A stretch of 64,000 nucleotides of DNA from Dipteronia dyeriana (lineage: Eukaryota > Streptophyta > Magnoliopsida > Sapindales > Sapindaceae). A program made the translations under genes and the position numbers. Shown here piece by piece: positions 32,852 to 44,475 of the stretch. Under the pieces are notes generated by a model. It ran no database searches. It was not told the DNA's origin and worked only from the letters and a program-made list of their open reading frames with translations. The stretch spans positions 33,096,074 to 33,160,073 of the forward strand of contig CM065299.1 in NCBI GenBank assembly GCA_032871835.1. Direction: 5' to 3'. Position 1 is the stretch's first letter. Every line of letters starts with the position of its first letter.

Positions 32852-33784
32852 CTTTCTGGCACCGTCTTGGGTAAATCCACACCCAGTTAGTCAAATCAAC
32901 AACTATGTGATTGCTATTTTATAGAAATTATGAGGCTTCACTCCTCACAGGGATAGCCCGAGGCTTCGAAACAACCTTCGGTTGCATCAACTCGAAAGGC
33001 CCTGAGGAAGGAAAGAATATTCTGGCATCGTAGCCAAGTTCTGGTCCAACCAACTGATGCACGGGCATCTAGCCCTCCTAAAATAAGCTAGGCCTCACAC
33101 GATCAACAAGTGGTAGCATTAATGGAAAATGTTCACCTACATCTGCTTACTAAGAGTATCGCGGTTCAACCAGCAAATCCCAACACTCAGAGTGAGCTGA
33201 GCAAGCCATGAAACAGGCAACCCGCCTTCGATCGGTTGAGGCCTCCTCCGCTAGAGCCATCCCACGATAGGGTCGGGCATCAACCTTCTGTTCGGGATAG
33301 GCTAGGGCTTATTCCCCCAGTTCTTGGCAGGCCATCACATTACTAGCCCAAGCGAGTTAAATCTGCTGCGGATGCCTTGCCCCGGGAACAACGAGAAGCT
33401 CATCACCCGGTGACTACAAGGAGGGAAGCCCGAGCTAGAGAGGGAGGTATCCAGTAAAACACCTGAGCAGATCCTGCTAATACAAAAGACCAAGTGGAGA
33501 TCACCAGTTCATCGGAGGGATGCGACAGAGAGGAGTCCGAGCCTCAGAGGTAGACTCAAAGAAACCAGGGAACAAGTGGCTGAGAGATCTGCTAGCAAAG
33601 ATACAGAAAGAGATCCGCTAGATGAAGAGAGGAAAGCACAAGGAGGACAAGACGGATCCTTTGAGCCAGATGAATGCACCCTTCACCAAAAGGATCCAGG
33701 AGACAGCTCCCGTCAAAATTTAAAATGCCAATAGATAAATTCTTCAAAATTTAAAATACCAGGGTTGCCATGTGCAGGAAGTTC
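32852..33784 (+). pseudogene. Tat-2 Gag, N-terminal part
   Basis: From the ATG at 32929 the sequence reads Met-Arg-Leu-His-Ser-Ser-Gln-Gly; the Tat-3 gag starts with Met-Arg-Leu-Cys-Ser-Ser-Gln at 63534 (minus). The stretch is rich in Arg, Pro and Ser and has many stops. The Asn-Ala-Pro-Phe-Thr-Lys segment near 33670 and Cys-Arg-Lys-Phe-Pro at the end lie just before the Copia-2 insertion. After removing Copia-2, the same frame continues at 43323 with Thr-Thr-Leu-Thr-Asp-Tyr-Ala. It is the capsid precursor of a gypsy element. Confidence 0.8.
32857..32871 (+). other. Tat-2 primer binding site
   Basis: TGGCACCGTCTTGGG, five bases after the LTR end. It resembles the TGGCGCCGTC-type primer sites of Tat elements, with a G-to-A change. 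Tat-3 has a more decayed version at 63585-63602. Confidence 0.7.
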
Positions 33785-33789
33785 CCTTT
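33785..33789. repeat. Copia-2 target-site duplication, left (CCTTT)
   Basis: The right copy at 43318-43322 is CCTAC. Gag homology shows CCTAC to be ancestral, so two substitutions occurred on the left. Confidence 0.7.
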
Positions 33790-36272
33790 TGTAGGGAAAA
33801 AACGATTTAGAAATGAAGTGGAAGCGTGAGAAAAAACGAAAATAGGGTTTGCATATAAAATAAAAAAAATTTCTTTCATGCAACGAGAACCTTAACCCTA
33901 GATTAAATGATCTATATATAAGTATCGTACCTTTTTCGCGTGACGATTGAACAAGCGCGGAATTGATTCCGTAAGATCTCCCAATCCAATCACGAACATG
34001 AATCACCTAGGAGTGTGGGCTCCCTTTCTTTAAATTTTATTCCTAAGGATGGAGAAAAAGCAAATATCTTTTCTTTGTTAGTTACAAATATCCTCCAAGA
34101 GAAAAATCCAAGAACGTTCGGTCACTTGTGAATTATCAATCAATTTGATTATAACTCGTGTGAACCTTGATTCGATGTTGTACACAAAACCCTTTTGATG
34201 TAAAGGATATTAGTATACTATCGAATACAAAAACGTTCCCCTTTTTTCTCTACTTGGCCGAATTCACACACTATTGATTAGAGATTATCCAATTTTGTCA
34301 AGAGTAAAATCAGATTTTTCTCCCTCAAAATTCCTGTGATGGCCGAAACTTTTTCTTTCTCAAATAAAGCTATTACCTCTAATTGCCTTAGGGCTGGTTG
34401 AATTTATCATCCACATATATATAGGTTCATAAATCCTTTCCTAAGAAGGATTCACTTGGTTGGCAAGAATCCTTTCCTTATGTGGATTTATTTGGTAGCT
34501 AGAATCCTTATCTAGAAGGAAATCTATCCTATCCTATATTATACATGTGATGAACAAAATTCCCTTGTTTGAAGTAGATTAGCAGTGTTTAATCTCTCCT
34601 AATAAAGATTACTTGATGGACAAGAATCCTATCCTTAGGTAGATTAACTTGGTGGTTATGAATCCTTTTCAAATAAGAATTCTACCACTAAGTAGTTTTA
34701 CTTGGTGACCAAGAATCCTTTTCCAAAAAGAATGCTTTCCTACACCAAGACTCCTAATCCTACTCAATAGTGTGTTTGTAACCATATTAAAGACTTCCTA
34801 ATTTGATTAGATAAATAACTTCTTTTATTTATCTACTTATCAAATATAGTCTTTAACATTAACTATACTACCAATAATAATATAGTTTTAGGAGACTATC
34901 TCCTATTAGGAAAAGATTTTGACTTTTAATTAAATAATTAATTAATCAACAAATTAATTAATTTCCATTTAATTAAATAATAATAAAATAAAAATAATAT
35001 ATTTAAGCTATTCACTAAAGCCATTGCCGCCCATACCTAGTATAAAGGCCATATATTATTTTTCTTGTTTTATTAAATCCATTGGACCTTAATAAAAAGT
35101 CCACATGTGAACTAGACCTATTCTAACAAAAAGAAACAAGTTCACATGCATTATTACAATTCTGGATGGACCCCTAAATTGGTCCGGTAGAATATATCAA
35201 GTGATCCATGCAAGTTCATATGAATTGGGAATCTTGGGGGGCTATCTAAATTTAAGCTCCAATAGACACAACCCAATCTCAATCAAACAATTGATTAACT
35301 TAGGTCCGATCTATTTAATTTTAGTTAATTCCACTAAAGAACTAAAATTGAATTCTTAAATAACGATAGAATAAGTTGATGTTACTCATTCGTACCCTAG
35401 AAAACCTTATTGGAGAAATTGTATCCTCGTAAAGAATACCGGCAATCGCCAAGAGATCATAGACCGCCTATAGCTCTCCAAATTACCATATTTACTCATA
35501 TGACCACATTTTGAACTTGGATATCTTGACTTGTCCAGGAGCCATATTTCAATAGACACTATTGAAAACTTAACGTTAAGATTTAATATCCAATACCTCA
35601 AAACATCCATATGATGGTATTCTACCCTCATTCAATAAATGGAGCCACGATGTCCATATCTATAAATGAAGTCCTCTATCAATTATCAAATAAATACCAC
35701 AAAACTATCGAGGATAGACTATGCTATAGAATCGTAATCATTGATAGCTCAAATGATAACACTTGCAACCATAAGCCCATCATATATCTCAGGATTGAGA
35801 TAGACTCTCCGATTGTCTTCAAATGGAATCTTTTATCTATTGACGGTTCTAGATAAAGTATTTCATTTTGATCCTATTCAATGCACCCAGTGCACTAGAT
35901 TCTTTTGATCCTATTTGATCCCATTTGATCCCATTTTGATGATTTTAGACTCATCATAACACATTTGATCCCACTCAAATGCTAGCAAAAGAATCTACAA
36001 CTTTAACAAGATAAAGACGCCCAACCTTCTATCTTAAGTTGTGAATATTATTCAAGACTAACTAAAAAATTGTGTCTACCTCATACATATCTAGATGTAT
36101 GAACAATTCTTCTTTTCTCATAGTCTTTTGACCTTATGATTATTTACTTTTGACAATTATAATAATTAAACTATAAATGCTATAAGATTTGTTAAACTAG
36201 AAATCACTTTATTCATATGAAAAGATTGTTAATTACTATATTACACTCTTGCTATCAAGCATAATCCTAACA
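33790..36272 (-). repeat. Copia-2 3' LTR (2,483 bp)
   Basis: Starts TGTAGGGAAAAAAC, ends ATAATCCTAACA. It matches 40888-43317, with extra units of a TTTGATCC(C/T)A word near 35905-35940. It has no gene; the ORFs at 33713-34006, 35407-35631 and 35611-35856 are not called. Confidence 0.9.
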
Positions 36273-36283
36273 ATCTCCCACTT
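36273..36283 (-). other. Copia-2 polypurine tract
   Basis: AAGTGGGAGAT on the minus strand, directly before the 3' LTR start TGTTAGG. It is a canonical copia plus-strand primer. Confidence 0.85.
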
Positions 36284-36564
36284 GCTCTATAGCAAATGTG
36301 TCATATCTCTCATCCCCATGCTCTTTAGATGCCCATCAAAACTCTTTTTAGGAAGAGCCTTTGTAAAGAGATCCATTAGATTTTCTGCTGACGCGATCTT
36401 GGTAATCGTCACATCACTCCTATGCACAATTTCCCGTAGAAGATGATACTTTCTTTAGTAGCCTCGCATGCGGTATCATACTCGGCTTCCATGGTGGAAT
36501 CAGCAATACAAGATTGCTTGATACTCCTCTATATGACTGCCCCTCATCCAATGGTAAACACAGA
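36284..36564 (-). pseudogene. Copia-2 RNase H with internal deletion
   Basis: The start of copia RNase H (Thr-Met-Glu-Ala-Glu-Tyr near 36495-36478) joins, after only a few codons, to the C-terminal tail (Val-Thr-Ile-Thr-Lys-Ile-Ala-Ser-Ala-Glu-Asn, then Phe-Thr-Lys-Ala-Leu-Pro) in another frame. In Copia-1 these landmarks are about 50 codons further apart and include the Cys-Asp motif. The catalytic middle is therefore missing and the enzyme cannot work. Confidence 0.78.
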
Positions 36565-37515
36565 TCATGATGTCAATCTCCTAGAGTCAGAATCTAACTG
36601 AAAATCAGAATATGTATACCCAACGGGAATTAAATCCCCTTCAGAGTATACAAGCATATAATCTCTCGTTCTCCTAAGATACTTGAAAATATGCTTGACT
36701 GCCCTCCAGTGATCAGGTCCAGGCTTCGATTGAAACCTGCTAACTATGCCCACAGCAAAACAAATATCTGGTCTAGTGCAGAGCATTGCATACATAAGTC
36801 TTCCAACTGCCGAAGCATACGGAATCCTTCTCATGAATTGCTTTTCATGATCATTCTTAGGAACTTGTTCCTTCGAAAGTTTGATTCCATGCCTGAAAGG
36901 TAACATACCTTTCTTGGAATCTTGCATGGAAAACCTAGACAAGATTTTATCTATGTATGAAGCTTGGGATAATGCAATCGTTCTATTCTTTCTATCCCTT
37001 ATGACTTGGATACCAAGAATATAACTTGCTTCTCCTAAGTCCTTTATATCAAATTGTTTTGCTAACCATTCTTTTATTGATGTCAATACACCTACATTGT
37101 TTCCGATGAGTAGTATATCATCAACGTAAAGAACCAGGAAAACCAACTTGTCACCTTCAATCCTTTTGTATACACAAGGTTCATCAAGGTTTTGAATAAA
37201 TCCAAAACCTTTAACGGCTTGATCGAATCTTATGTTCCAAGATCTGGATGCTTGCTTCAATCCATATATGGATCTTTGCAACTTGCATACCCTTTCCTCT
37301 TGGCCCTTTTCAATGAATCCTTCTTGTTGCATCATATATATGCTTTCGTCAAGACTTCCATTAAGGAAAGCTGTCATGACGTCCATTTGCCAAATCTCTA
37401 GGTCTAGAGATGCTGTAATGGATAAGAGTATCCTAATGGATTTAAGCATGGCCACAAGAAAGAAGGTTTCTTCATAATCGATACCTTCCTTCTGTGTATA
37501 ACCTTTAGCTACCAA
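36565..37515 (-). CDS. Copia-2 reverse transcriptase (316-codon open frame)
   Basis: Copia RT (RVT_2 type), the longest clean enzyme frame with Copia-2 integrase in this window. In order: Val-Ala-Lys-Gly-Tyr-Thr-Gln-Lys at residues 2-9, the first catalytic Asp in Gln-Met-Asp-Val-Met-Thr-Ala-Phe at 43-50, Gly-Leu-Lys-Gln-Ala at 85-89, the catalytic Tyr-Val-Asp-Asp at 130-133 (37128-37117), Tyr-Ile-Leu-Gly-Ile at 165-169, and the connection with Met-Leu-Cys-Thr-Arg-Pro-Asp near 246. All three catalytic Asp residues are visible. It is part of a polyprotein: the preceding frame (37509-38468) overlaps by a few bases through a frameshift, so it would not be made as a whole. Confidence 0.9.
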   Translation of the reverse strand: MVAKGYTQKEGIDYEETFFLVAMLKSIRILLSITASLDLEIWQMDVMTAFLNGSLDESIYMMQQEGFIEKGQEERVCKLQRSIYGLKQASRSWNIRFDQAVKGFGFIQNLDEPCVYKRIEGDKLVFLVLYVDDILLIGNNVGVLTSIKEWLAKQFDIKDLGEASYILGIQVIRDRKNRTIALSQASYIDKILSRFSMQDSKKGMLPFRHGIKLSKEQVPKNDHEKQFMRRIPYASAVGRLMYAMLCTRPDICFAVGIVSRFQSKPGPDHWRAVKHIFKYLRRTRDYMLVYSEGDLIPVGYTYSDFQLDSDSRRLTS

Positions 37516-38468
37516 TCTAGCTTATAGGTTTTCACATTTCCATCCATTCCTCTTTTCCTCTTGTATACCCACTTGCACCCGATGGGTTTTATCCCTTTAG
37601 GCAAGTCTACAAGAGACCAAACTTTTTTTTTGAACATAGATTCAATTTCGGATTGCGATGCCTTTTGCCAATGGCGACAATCAACATCTTCCATTGTATC
37701 CTTGTACGTATAGGGATCATCGTCGTCCGAAAGATTCTCTATAGATTCTTCTAGACCGATGTATCTCTCGGGTTGCCTAATAACCCTCCCACTATGACAA
37801 GGTATGGTAGATTGTTGATCTTGTATTGGTACGAAACTTACAATTGGGCTTGGTTGCGAAACCTCTTGTGGAATTGTATCTTCTAAAAGCTCATTTAGGA
37901 CAATTCTACTTTTAGGCACAAAATTATTCATATAGTCCTCTTCTAGAAATTTGGCATTTGTCGAAACAAATACTTTAAAATCTGAAGGTCTATAAAAATA
38001 ATATCCTTTTGTTCCTTTTGGATACCCTACAAATATGCATGTTTCTGAATGGGACTCCATCTTATCTGTCTTTCCTTTTAACACGTGCGCAGGACATCCA
38101 AATATCCTTAAGTGTTGTAAACTAGGCTTTCGCCCAGTCCACAACTCATGCGGTGTTTTAGGAACTGACTTAAATGGTACATCGTTTAGAATATACATGG
38201 CAGTTTGTAAAGCATATCCCCAAAAAGAACTAGGGAGCGTTGAATAACTCAACATAGACCTAACCATATCCAAAAGAGTTCTATTTCTCCTTTCTGCCAC
38301 CCCATTTTGTTGAGGGGTGCCTGGTGCAGAAAACTGAGAAATTATTCCATTTTCAATAAGATATTGCTGAAACTCACCAGATAGATATTCTCCACCACGA
38401 TCAGACCTCAAGGATTTTATAAGTTTCTCAAGCTGATTTTCCACTTCAGCTTTAAATGCTTTGAACAT
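37509..38468 (-). CDS. Copia-2 integrase C-terminal part and RT start (319-codon open frame)
   Basis: Contains the second half of the integrase core: Ser-Asp-Arg-Gly-Gly-Glu-Tyr at about residues 22-28, and the catalytic Glu in Gln-Gln-Asn-Gly-Val-Ala-Glu-Arg at 53-60. The Glu-Leu-Trp-Thr-Gly-Arg-Lys-Pro landmark (about 107-114) and the GKY-type domain with Phe-Val-Gly-Tyr follow. An acidic linker and the start of RT (Gly-Cys-Lys-Trp-Val-Tyr-Lys) come last. It ends with a frameshift into the RT frame at 37515. The junction with the upstream frame (38470) is also shifted, and the core between the second Asp and this start is shortened. Confidence 0.88.
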   Translation of the reverse strand: MFKAFKAEVENQLEKLIKSLRSDRGGEYLSGEFQQYLIENGIISQFSAPGTPQQNGVAERRNRTLLDMVRSMLSYSTLPSSFWGYALQTAMYILNDVPFKSVPKTPHELWTGRKPSLQHLRIFGCPAHVLKGKTDKMESHSETCIFVGYPKGTKGYYFYRPSDFKVFVSTNAKFLEEDYMNNFVPKSRIVLNELLEDTIPQEVSQPSPIVSFVPIQDQQSTIPCHSGRVIRQPERYIGLEESIENLSDDDDPYTYKDTMEDVDCRHWQKASQSEIESMFKKKVWSLVDLPKGIKPIGCKWVYKRKRGMDGNVKTYKLDW

Positions 38469-38469
38469 A

Positions 38470-39260
38470 TCAAAGGCATCCTGACTTATGTCTCATGAGA
38501 TTCACATATCCAAATCTTGAGTGATCATCCATGAAAGTGATGAAGTACTCATATCCACCTCTAGCTTGAATGATCATAGGTCCACACACATCAGTGTGTA
38601 TCAATCCTAAACATTCGATGGCTCTAGAGCCTTTGGTCGTAAACGACCTTTTGGTCATTTTACCTTCAAAACAAGATTCACAAGTTGGTAGATCAACAAC
38701 CTTTAAGTCACTTAGAGGTCCGTCACATACCAATCTTTTAATCCTATTAAGGTTAATATGACCTAGGCGCAAAGGCCACAGGTAGGTTTCAGCTTTTGAT
38801 AATTTTACTCTTTTATGATTGGGTTCTGTTGATTCCGTGTCTAACAAGTGAGAGATATTTCCATACAAATAAAATAAAACATTTTCCAATGTACTTTTGC
38901 AAAAAAAATTGTTATTCTTACTAATAATAAAACCTTTATTAAAAGTAACCAAATATCCAAATTTATTTAGACAAGAGACCGAAATTAAATTCCTCTTGAA
39001 TATTGGTACACAATAAACGTTTATTAAATCTAAATGCCTATAAGAATCAAAATTGATTCTAATATCTCCCACTACACTAGTAGACACCAACTCTCTATTG
39101 CCTAAATGCAAGTTGAATTCATTCTAATCCAGTCTATTCCTTTGACCCTTTTCACCACAAAAGAAACACTTTCCTTTGATCTTGGTTACTTTCTTGGTAT
39201 CCTTATAAGAAGGCTCAAGTTGCTTTTTCTTCTGTTATCTCTTAACCTTCTAACGGGTCT
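38470..39260 (-). pseudogene. Copia-2 Gag knuckle, deleted protease, integrase N-terminus
   Basis: The frame at 38470-39111 has the gag-pre-integrase zinc site, but the first His is Pro (Trp-Pro-Leu-Arg-Leu-Gly-His). The Cys-Glu-Ser-Cys pair is kept. Core Asp residues are in Ile-His-Thr-Asp-Val-Cys and Phe-Met-Asp-Asp-His-Ser. Just upstream (about 39190-39150) the Gag knuckle reads Cys-Phe-Phe-Cys-Gly-Glu-Lys-Gly-Gln, so its His is changed. It runs almost directly into the end of the protease: the Asp-Ser-Gly active site is absent by deletion. It does not encode a working protease. Confidence 0.8.
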
Positions 39261-39560
39261 TAACAGTAGCAACTTTACCAACCATATGGAACCTTGTCTA
39301 GAGACATCATAATATCAGCAGCAGTCTCCATTCCTTCATGTTGCTGTTGCAACACGTTAGAGATGATGGCTATAATGTAACGTACATTTAGCCATCTCAT
39401 CTTAAGACTTCTATTACTTATACTCATCTCTTTGCTTCCTGAGTTAGATTTAGTTTGGTGGTTAAGGAATATACATAATGAACTTATACATTTCAGCTTG
39501 CAACAACAACCCAATATTCCTTTTCCATGTGACATAATTATCACCAGTTAAAGTATTATC
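39261..39560 (-). pseudogene. Copia-2 Gag N-terminal remnant
   Basis: The minus-strand frame at 39275-39544 includes Leu-Lys-Met-Arg-Trp-Leu-Asn-Val-Arg-Tyr-Ile-Ile and Asn-Val-Leu-Gln-Gln-Gln-His-Glu-Gly-Met, fragments of a copia capsid region. A shifted frame just upstream has Thr-Gly-Asp-Asn-Tyr near 39548-39530, as in Copia-1. Its length is far below that of a full Gag, so an internal deletion is likely. Confidence 0.65.
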
Positions 39561-40872
39561 TTTTAGGATATTGATTAGGAATGGGGTCAAGATTTCTTTT
39601 TTTTATAACAAAAATATATAAGTAAACAATCATGATATAACACTTTTGAATATTTATCTTGAATTAAATGAAATAATTCAATCGTAAAAATTCAACGGTG
39701 ATCCAACACCCATAAATGTTACGCCTCCATTGGGAGTACGCACCATTTACTAGTTGGACTAGGTCCCACCTAATTGTTAACATAACAACCAACGTTTTGT
39801 TTTTAGCCTTGTGATTTTATTAACAAGAACTCTTGGGAGGATATTAATAAACTCACATTGAGTGTGTTACCAAGTTATCGACATTCAATATAATCCCTCA
39901 CAAATATCCCTCCCTTGGGAGTAGATATCAAATTCCATTCATGAATACCTCTTGGGAGGTTATTCACGAAACATAAAGTTCAACTAAACTTGGAGGCCGT
40001 AGGTGTTCCAAAACACCTTCTCCCACTCAATTGTTTAAGGCGTGTGATCGAATTCCAAAGAATGATTTACCAAGTTATCTAGATGCCAATTTAGAGACTT
40101 AAACCATTCAATGCATGTTCATACCAAAATAGATATATGAGTGGCACTCATATTCTATATGACATGTTATTAAACAATGACAAACATTGCAATATTTATA
40201 AAAATATAAATAGCTACAATTTTGGTCCATCCTAGAAAAACAAATAAATTACATTTATCTTGGAATACAAGAACTCTTTCTTCGCGAACAAGTTTTCACG
40301 TGACCTTCGTCTTTCGGACTCCCTCGGCTACCTCCCATGGGCGTGCGCATGTCACAAGACCATAAAGGGCTGCCATACGCAGCCCATGGCTACCACAAGG
40401 GCTGCCGTGCGCAGCCCATTCCACAACAAACGTGGCTGAGCGCTTTTCGCACGCACGTTCGTTGTTACAGCTCGCACTGTCCCAAACTTGTTCCGGATAC
40501 TCTTAATTCTTCAAACCTTCTAGTCTTCGAAACTTGAATGTATTATAGAAGAATTTACATAACAAAATACTGCAGTTTTTTTTTTTATTATTACAACAAC
40601 AAAAATAAAAAAAACTTAGCAACTACCAAGAAGGAAATTATGGTGATAATAGACCACCCTTCTTGTTACAATCCCAAAACAAAATTACATTGAAATTCTA
40701 GGACCAAAATTGAGAAATAAAAATCCACATATAAAACATATATATATCCATACATTCCAATGTAAATATATATGCGAATACCAAGAGTGCCATCTCTTTC
40801 TAAAACATGCATATATACAATAAAAGAAAAAGATTCAGGAACACATACATAAATTAATCAAGGGTACAACCT
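39561..40872 (-). other. Copia-2 untranslated leader
   Basis: Non-coding DNA between gag and primer site. 39840-39980 has repeated CTTGGGAGG(A/T) words. 40320-40440 is GC-rich and has two consecutive hairpins (listed). No ORF here is supported. Confidence 0.75.
40367..40417. other. Two consecutive GGGCTGC hairpins
   Basis: Perfect 7-bp stems with 5-base loops: GGGCTGC (40367-40373) with GCAGCCC (40379-40385), and GGGCTGC (40399-40405) with GCAGCCC (40411-40417). The repeat unit is 32 bp. They lie in the leader about 460 bases from the primer site, where retroelement packaging or dimer signals are often found. That role is a guess. Confidence 0.75.
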
Positions 40873-40885
40873 GGCTCTGATACCA
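40873..40885 (-). other. Copia-2 primer binding site (initiator-Met tRNA)
   Basis: TGGTATCAGAGCC on the minus strand, two bases from the LTR. Confidence 0.95.
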
Positions 40886-40887
40886 AT

Positions 40888-43317
40888 TGTAGGGAAAAAA
40901 CAATTTAGAAATGCAGTGGAAGCGTGAGAAAAAACGAAAATAGGGTTTGCGTATAAAATAAAAAAATTCCCTTTTATGCAACGAGAACCTTAACCCTAGA
41001 TTAATTGATGTATATATAAGTATCGTACCTTTTTCGCGTGACGATTGAACAAGCGCGGAATTGATTCCGGAAGATCTTCCAATCCAATCACGAACGTGAA
41101 TCACCTAGGAGTGTGGGCTCCCTTTCTTTAAATTGTATTCCTGAGGATGGAGAAAAAGCAAATATCTTTTCTTTGTTAGTTACAAATATCCTCCAAGAGA
41201 AAAATCCAAGAACGTTCGGTCACTTGTGAATTAACAATCAATTTGATTGTAACTCGCGTGAACCTTGATTCGATGTTGTACACAAAACCCTTTTGATGTA
41301 AAGGATATTAGTATACTATCGAATACAAAAACGTTCTCCTTTTTTCTATACTTGGCCGAATTCACACACTATTGATTAGAAATGATCAAATTTTGTCTAG
41401 ACTAAAATCAGATTTTTCTCCCTTAAAATTCCTGTGATGGCCGAAACTTTTTCTTTCTCAAATAAAGCTATTACCTCTAATTGCCTTAGGGCTGGTTGAA
41501 TTTATCATCCACATATATATAGGTTCATAAATCCTTTCCTAAGAAGGATTCACTTGGTTGGCAAGAATCCTTTCCTTATGTGGATTTATTTGGTAGCTAG
41601 AATCTTTATCTAGAAGGAAATCTATCCTATCCTATATTATACATGTGATGAACAAAATTCCCTTGTTTGAAGTAGATTAGCAGTGTTTAATCTCTCCTAA
41701 TAAAGATTACTTGATGGACAAGAATCCTATCCTTAGGTAGATTAACTTGGTGGTTATGAATCCTTTTCAAATAAGAATTCTACCACTAAGTAGTTTTACT
41801 TGGTGACCAAGAATCCTTTTATAAAAAGAATTCTTTCCTACACCAAGACTCCTAATCCTACTCAATAGTGTGTTTGTAACCATATTAAAGACTTCCTAAT
41901 TTGATTAGTTAAATAACTCCTTTTATTTATCTATTAATCAAATATAGTATTTAACATTAACTATACTATCAACAATAGTATAGTTTTAGGAGACCATCTC
42001 CTATTAGGAAAATATTTTGACTTTTAATTAAATAATTAATTAATCAACAAATTAATTAATTTCCATTTAATTAAATAATAATAAAATAAAAATAATATAT
42101 TTAAGCTATTCACCAAAGCCATTGCCGCCCATACCTAGTATAAAGGCCATATATTATTTTTCTTATTTTATTAAATCTATTGGACCTTAATGAAAAATCC
42201 ACATATAAACTAGAACTATTCTTACAAAAAGAAACAGGTTCACATGCCTTATTACAATTCTAGATGGACCCCTAAATTGGTCCGGTAGAATATATCAAGT
42301 GATCCATGCAAGTTCGTGTGAATTGGGTTTTTGGGGTCTATCTAAATTTAAGCTCCAAAAGACACAACCCAATCTCAATCAACAAATGATTCACTTAGGT
42401 CCAATCTATTTAATTTTAGTTCATTCCACTAAAGAACTAAAATTGAACTCTTAAATAAAGATAGAATAAGTTGATGTTAGTCATTCGTACCCTAGACAAC
42501 CTTATTGGAGAAATTGTATCCTCGTGAAGAGCGGCAATCGCCAAGAGCTCATAGACCGCCTATAGCTCTCCAAGTTACCATATTTACTCATATGACCACA
42601 ATTTGAACTTGAATATTTTGACTTGTCTAGAAGCCATATTTCAATAGACACTATTGAAAACTTAACGTTAAGATTTAATATCCAATACCTCAAAACATCC
42701 ATAAGATGGTATTATACTCTCATTCAATAAATGGAGCCACGATGTCCATATCTATAAATGAAGTCCTCTATCGATTAACAAATGAATACCACCAAACTAT
42801 CGAGGATAGACTATGCTATATAATCGTACTCATTGATAGCTCAAATGATAACACTTGCAACCATAAGTCCATCATATATATGAGGATTGAGATAGACTCT
42901 ACGATTGTCTTCAAATGGAAACTTTTATCTATTCAATGCACCCAGTGCACTAGATTCTTTTGATCCCATTTGATCGCATTTTGATGATTTTAGACTCATC
43001 ATAACACATTTGATCCCACTCAAATGCTAGCAAAAGAATCTACAACTTTAACAAGATAAAGGCGCCCAAACTTCTATCTTAAGTTGTGAATATTATTCAA
43101 GACTAACTAAAAAATTGTGTCTACCTCATACATATCTAGATGTATGAACAATTCTTCTTTTCTCATAGTCTTTTGACCTTATGATTATTTACTTTTGACA
43201 ATTATAATAATTAAACTATGAATGCTATAAGATTTGTTAAACTAGAAATCACTTTATTCATATGAAAATATTGTTAATTACAATATTACACTCTTGCTAT
43301 CGAGCATAATCCTAACA
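40888..43317 (-). repeat. Copia-2 5' LTR (2,430 bp)
   Basis: Same termini as the 3' LTR (TGTAGGG...CCTAACA). CCTAC follows. It differs from the 3' copy by scattered substitutions and small indels (for example near 42520 and 42940). Confidence 0.9.
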
Positions 43318-44388
43318 CCTACCACCCTAACTGATTACGCCAAGACTTGGTTCAGGAAGTTGCCTACTGGTAGCATAAATTCTTTTACAAAACTGTGAAC
43401 GGATTTCTTTTCACAGTTTGAATGGGTCAAACTCCGTCCAAAGGATCCCATACACCTTCAGTATGTGGTCCAGGAGTGAGGTGAGACACTCTGGTCCTAC
43501 GTGGAACACTTTCACAACGAAGTCATCCAAATGGGAGTCTTCACCGAGAAAGAGGTCCTTGCCAACTTTTGACAGAATCTGTGGGTAGGTAAGCTCTTCT
43601 GATCCTTTCCCAACTTCAAAAGGCCTGTGATCGGGCTCTAGAGCAAGTCAAAATTGACAAACAACTCAAGGTTAACATGGAGCATGACGATATGAGAACG
43701 GTAAAACACCAGAAGAAGGAAGCTCTCAGACCTAAGACAGCTCAGAAAAACTAGAACAAACCTCTAAATAGGTCGACATACCAATTCCCCACTTCATCCC
43801 ACCAAACCTCCTAAGCAAGAAAAATAAACAGCAAGGTGAACCCATCCGCGAGTTTCACCTCCTTCCAGGACTGTAGCCCTTATAACACGAGATAAGAGAG
43901 GTTATGATTACTACACCCCTTTAAATGCATCATGTGAAACAATTTACCTCGCCAATTGGGATATGAGGCTACTATAGAATCCCATACCTATAAAAGCCTA
44001 GTTGAACTGAGGAACCGGTACAAGTACTATGACTTCCATGAAGACGTGGGTCACAACATTTCAGAGTGTTATAACCTGCGTAACCAGATCGAGGATTTAA
44101 TAAAGGGAGGATGTTTAATAGAGTTCTTACAACAGGTCAGGGACAATATTCAGATTGGGAGGGAAGTACAAGTTGAGATCCGTGAGCTTACAGGAAAAAG
44201 AAAGGGGGAGCATACGGATCTGATGTAGCAAATCCAGGTGATACATACTATCAGCAGAGGGCCCACTCTTGCTGGCACCTGTAATAATTCTAGAAAAAAC
44301 CATGCAAAGAGGATTCCTCGTGTAAATGAAGATCATGGTATCTTTAAAGTCGACCAGATCCTGACTGGCCCCTCCCAATCAATGCAGA
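43318..44388 (+). pseudogene. Tat-2 Gag, C-terminal part
   Basis: Continues gag after Copia-2: Thr-Thr-Leu-Thr-Asp-Tyr-Ala-Lys-Thr-Trp-Phe-Arg-Lys-Leu is the retrotransposon gag core (43323-43365), followed by Phe-Ser-Gln-Phe and Gln-Glu...Glu-Thr-Leu-Trp. The 90-codon frame 43956-44228 carries the knuckle-like motif Phe-His-Glu-Asp-Val-Gly-His-x4-Cys-Tyr-Asn-Leu-Arg; the first Cys is Tyr. Stops occur near 43420, 43480 and 44226. The sequence matches Tat-1 1-480 until Gln-Ile at 44388, where the Tat-3 LTR starts. The rest of Tat-2 should lie right of the window. Confidence 0.83.
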
Positions 44389-44475
44389 TTTTAACAAAAA
44401 ATTTAATCGATGTGAGAAATTCTAGTTAACACCCTCGAGACCACTACCACGTAGGTGTTGACCGGGGTTAGTACC
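44389..44475 (-). repeat. Tat-3 3' LTR, truncated end
   Basis: About 87 bp matching, in the minus orientation, the terminal part of the Tat LTR (compare 63608-63700): TTAACA start, then GTTAACACCCTCGAGACCACTACC and GGGGTTAGTACCTTAG. It is cut off by element D. The family termination TGTTAACGG reads TTTTAACAA here. Confidence 0.78.

Larger units (their letters stand above)
33790..43317 (-). mobile_element. Copia-2: Ty1/copia element inserted in the Tat-2 gag
   Basis: On the minus strand: 5' LTR (43317-40888), initiator-Met primer site (40885-40873), leader, gag, integrase, RT, partial RNase H, polypurine tract (36283-36273) and 3' LTR (36272-33790). It has longer open frames than Copia-1 (319, 316 and 213 codons) but has lost the protease active site and the middle of RNase H. 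Its LTR is the same family as the one captured in Copia-1 at 7740-10191. Confidence 0.92.

Noticed and set aside
33713..34006. ORF of 97 codons at the left edge of the Copia-2 LTR (also 7733-7942 and 40835-41104)
   Set aside because: It crosses the LTR boundary into unrelated flanks in each case, so only LTR sequence is shared.
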